A stretch of 7,027 bases of DNA from Halanaerobiaceae bacterium (GTDB lineage Bacteria; Bacillota; Halanaerobiia; Halanaerobiales; Halarsenatibacteraceae). This document shows, piece after piece, positions 6,509 to 7,027 of this stretch (position 1 is its first letter; each line of letters starts with the position of its first letter). The position numbers and the translations under genes were made by a program. A model generated the notes under the pieces. The model was not told the DNA's origin and did not search any database. It worked only from the letters and a program-made list of their open reading frames with translations. The stretch covers positions 1-7,027 of the forward strand of contig PWHA01000270.1 in assembly GCA_003554685.1 (NCBI GenBank). Direction: 5' to 3'.

Positions 6509-6601
6509 GAGATGAGTAATTTTTGTGCCGCGGGTTGCTGTTTTATTGCAAGCATGATAAGAAAATATGTTAATTATAAATAATGCAGTGTAAATCGGGG
6601 T

Positions 6602-6922
6602 CTAATTTTCCTCTCCGGGCCCCTGAAAGTAGAGGCTCGCCTCCCGGGCGCAGTTAAAGGGATCTAAATCGCAGGTCTCTTTCGACATAAGGCATTCCTG
6701 ACAGAAGGTGGCGAATAACTTCGGCGAGATGAGGGGTAGATTGAGATTCTGACAGATAGTCTGCTTGTTAACGAGCCAGCGGAGATAGGTGGAATAGGAA
6801 GGAAATCTGCTGTCCTGGTTAATTTCCCTAATGGAAGGCGGACGTCCCAATTCCCTGAACATGGAGAAGTAACCCTCAATAAGCTCTTCCTTGGAATAGA
6901 GATAAGGAGCCGTGGCAGACAC
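6602..6922 (-). CDS. Small protein with homing-endonuclease-associated-repeat-like motif and a four-cysteine cluster
   Basis: Function is not known. Residues 8-52 contain a helix (YSKEELIEGYFSMFREL) followed by LGRPPSIREINQDSRFPSYS and TYLRWL. This resembles the homing endonuclease associated (HNH-associated) repeat, a small helix-turn-helix-like unit in which LGR-P-P, a D-S-R-P-S stretch and an aromatic tail are typical. No HNH or other nuclease motif is present, so it is likely a DNA-binding protein rather than an enzyme. Residues 74-91 hold Cys74, Cys77, Cys84 and Cys91 (C-x2-C-x6-C-x6-C), a possible zinc site. The start is uncertain: the only regular start codon in frame upstream of Met21 is GTG at 6922, which overlaps the ribosome binding site. 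It has its own promoter and is convergent to the operon, so it is probably unrelated to it. The sequence is intact, ending in TAG. Confidence 0.7.
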   Translation of the reverse strand: MSATAPYLYSKEELIEGYFSMFRELGRPPSIREINQDSRFPSYSTYLRWLVNKQTICQNLNLPLISPKLFATFCQECLMSKETCDLDPFNCAREASLYFQGPGEEN

Positions 6923-6930
6923 TCCTTTCC
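6922..6930 (-). promoter_or_regulatory. Ribosome binding site overlapping the annotated GTG start
   Basis: Read on the - strand, GGAAAGGAG runs from 6930 to 6922 and its last G is the first base of the GTG. That leaves no spacer for a start at 6922. A normal 8-nt spacer would point to the in-frame ACG at 6913, a rare start. Met21 (6860-6862) has GAGGG ten bases before it but would remove the first helix of the conserved unit. Confidence 0.5.
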
Positions 6931-6982
6931 AGCTGACGCTGAAAAAGTGGGTTAAATTTCCTTTAAAAGAAATATATATTTA

Positions 6983-7011
6983 ATTATACTCTATATACAT
7001 ATATTTGTAAA
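6983..7011 (-). promoter_or_regulatory. Consensus sigma-70 promoter of the small - strand gene
   Basis: On the - strand, TTTACA (7011-7006) is separated by exactly 17 bp from TATAAT (6988-6983), a perfect -10 and a -35 one base off TTGACA. The start of transcription should be near 6976, giving a leader of a little over 50 nt. The strength of this element argues that the small gene is well expressed and independent of the operon. Confidence 0.75.
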
Positions 7012-7027
7012 TAGGAAAATTAATATT

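Noticed and set aside
6546..6580. Promoter on the + strand after the operon (TTGCAA with TATAAA or TTAATT)
   Set aside because: Spacers do not fit a good -10 match (18 bp to TTAATT, 23 bp to TATAAA), and no + strand gene follows within the window.
6664..6879. Second reverse-strand open frame of 71 codons overlapping the small gene
   Set aside because: It is a different frame of the same strand with no ribosome binding site or recognisable content; the 6602-6922 frame has the domain-like motif, the Cys cluster and the promoter.

Overview
The window carries a compact catabolic operon on the + strand (about 610-6436): the three parts of a TRAP-type secondary transporter, then two metal-dependent amidohydrolases of different folds. 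A small, unrelated gene lies convergently on the - strand at the right edge. Intergenic DNA is AT-rich and ribosome binding sites are strong (GGAGG, GAGGT, AAGGGGG), as in Firmicutes. The solute-binding protein has an ordinary signal peptide and no lipobox cysteine, which suggests a cell with an outer membrane. The proteins look acidic. Together this fits an anaerobic, possibly halophilic diderm Firmicute such as a member of the Halanaerobiales. That assignment is inference from style, not from a marker gene.

Region by region: 1-609 has no recognisable gene. It holds three perfect or near-perfect 16-bp tandem repeats (101-148), a strong Rho-independent terminator (151-201), several other short tandem duplications, a 10-bp palindrome (299-308), and just upstream of the operon a near-consensus sigma-54 type -24/-12 element (537-553). 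610-1656 is dctP (solute-binding protein). 1657-1780 contains a 15-bp stem-loop without a T tract, probably an mRNA-stabilising or processing hairpin. 1781-2278 is dctQ and 2280-3566 is dctM, one base apart. 3612-4820 is an M20 family (ArgE/DapE/ACY1/CPG2) peptidase or deacylase whose usual general-base glutamate is a glutamine. 4850-6436 is an N-acyl-D-amino-acid deacylase with all expected metal ligands. A terminator follows at 6475-6508. 6602-6922 (-) is a 106-residue protein with an N-terminal motif like homing-endonuclease-associated repeats and a C-terminal four-cysteine cluster. It is driven by a textbook promoter at 6983-7011.

Likely joint function (inference): the DctP/DctQM transporter imports an N-acylated amino acid or small peptide-like carboxylate using a sodium or proton gradient. 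The two cytoplasmic hydrolases then release the free amino acid. The D-aminoacylase would take D-isomers, and the M20 enzyme L-isomers or peptides if it is active. The possible sigma-54 promoter would place the operon under a nutrient-sensing enhancer-binding activator, which is not in this window.
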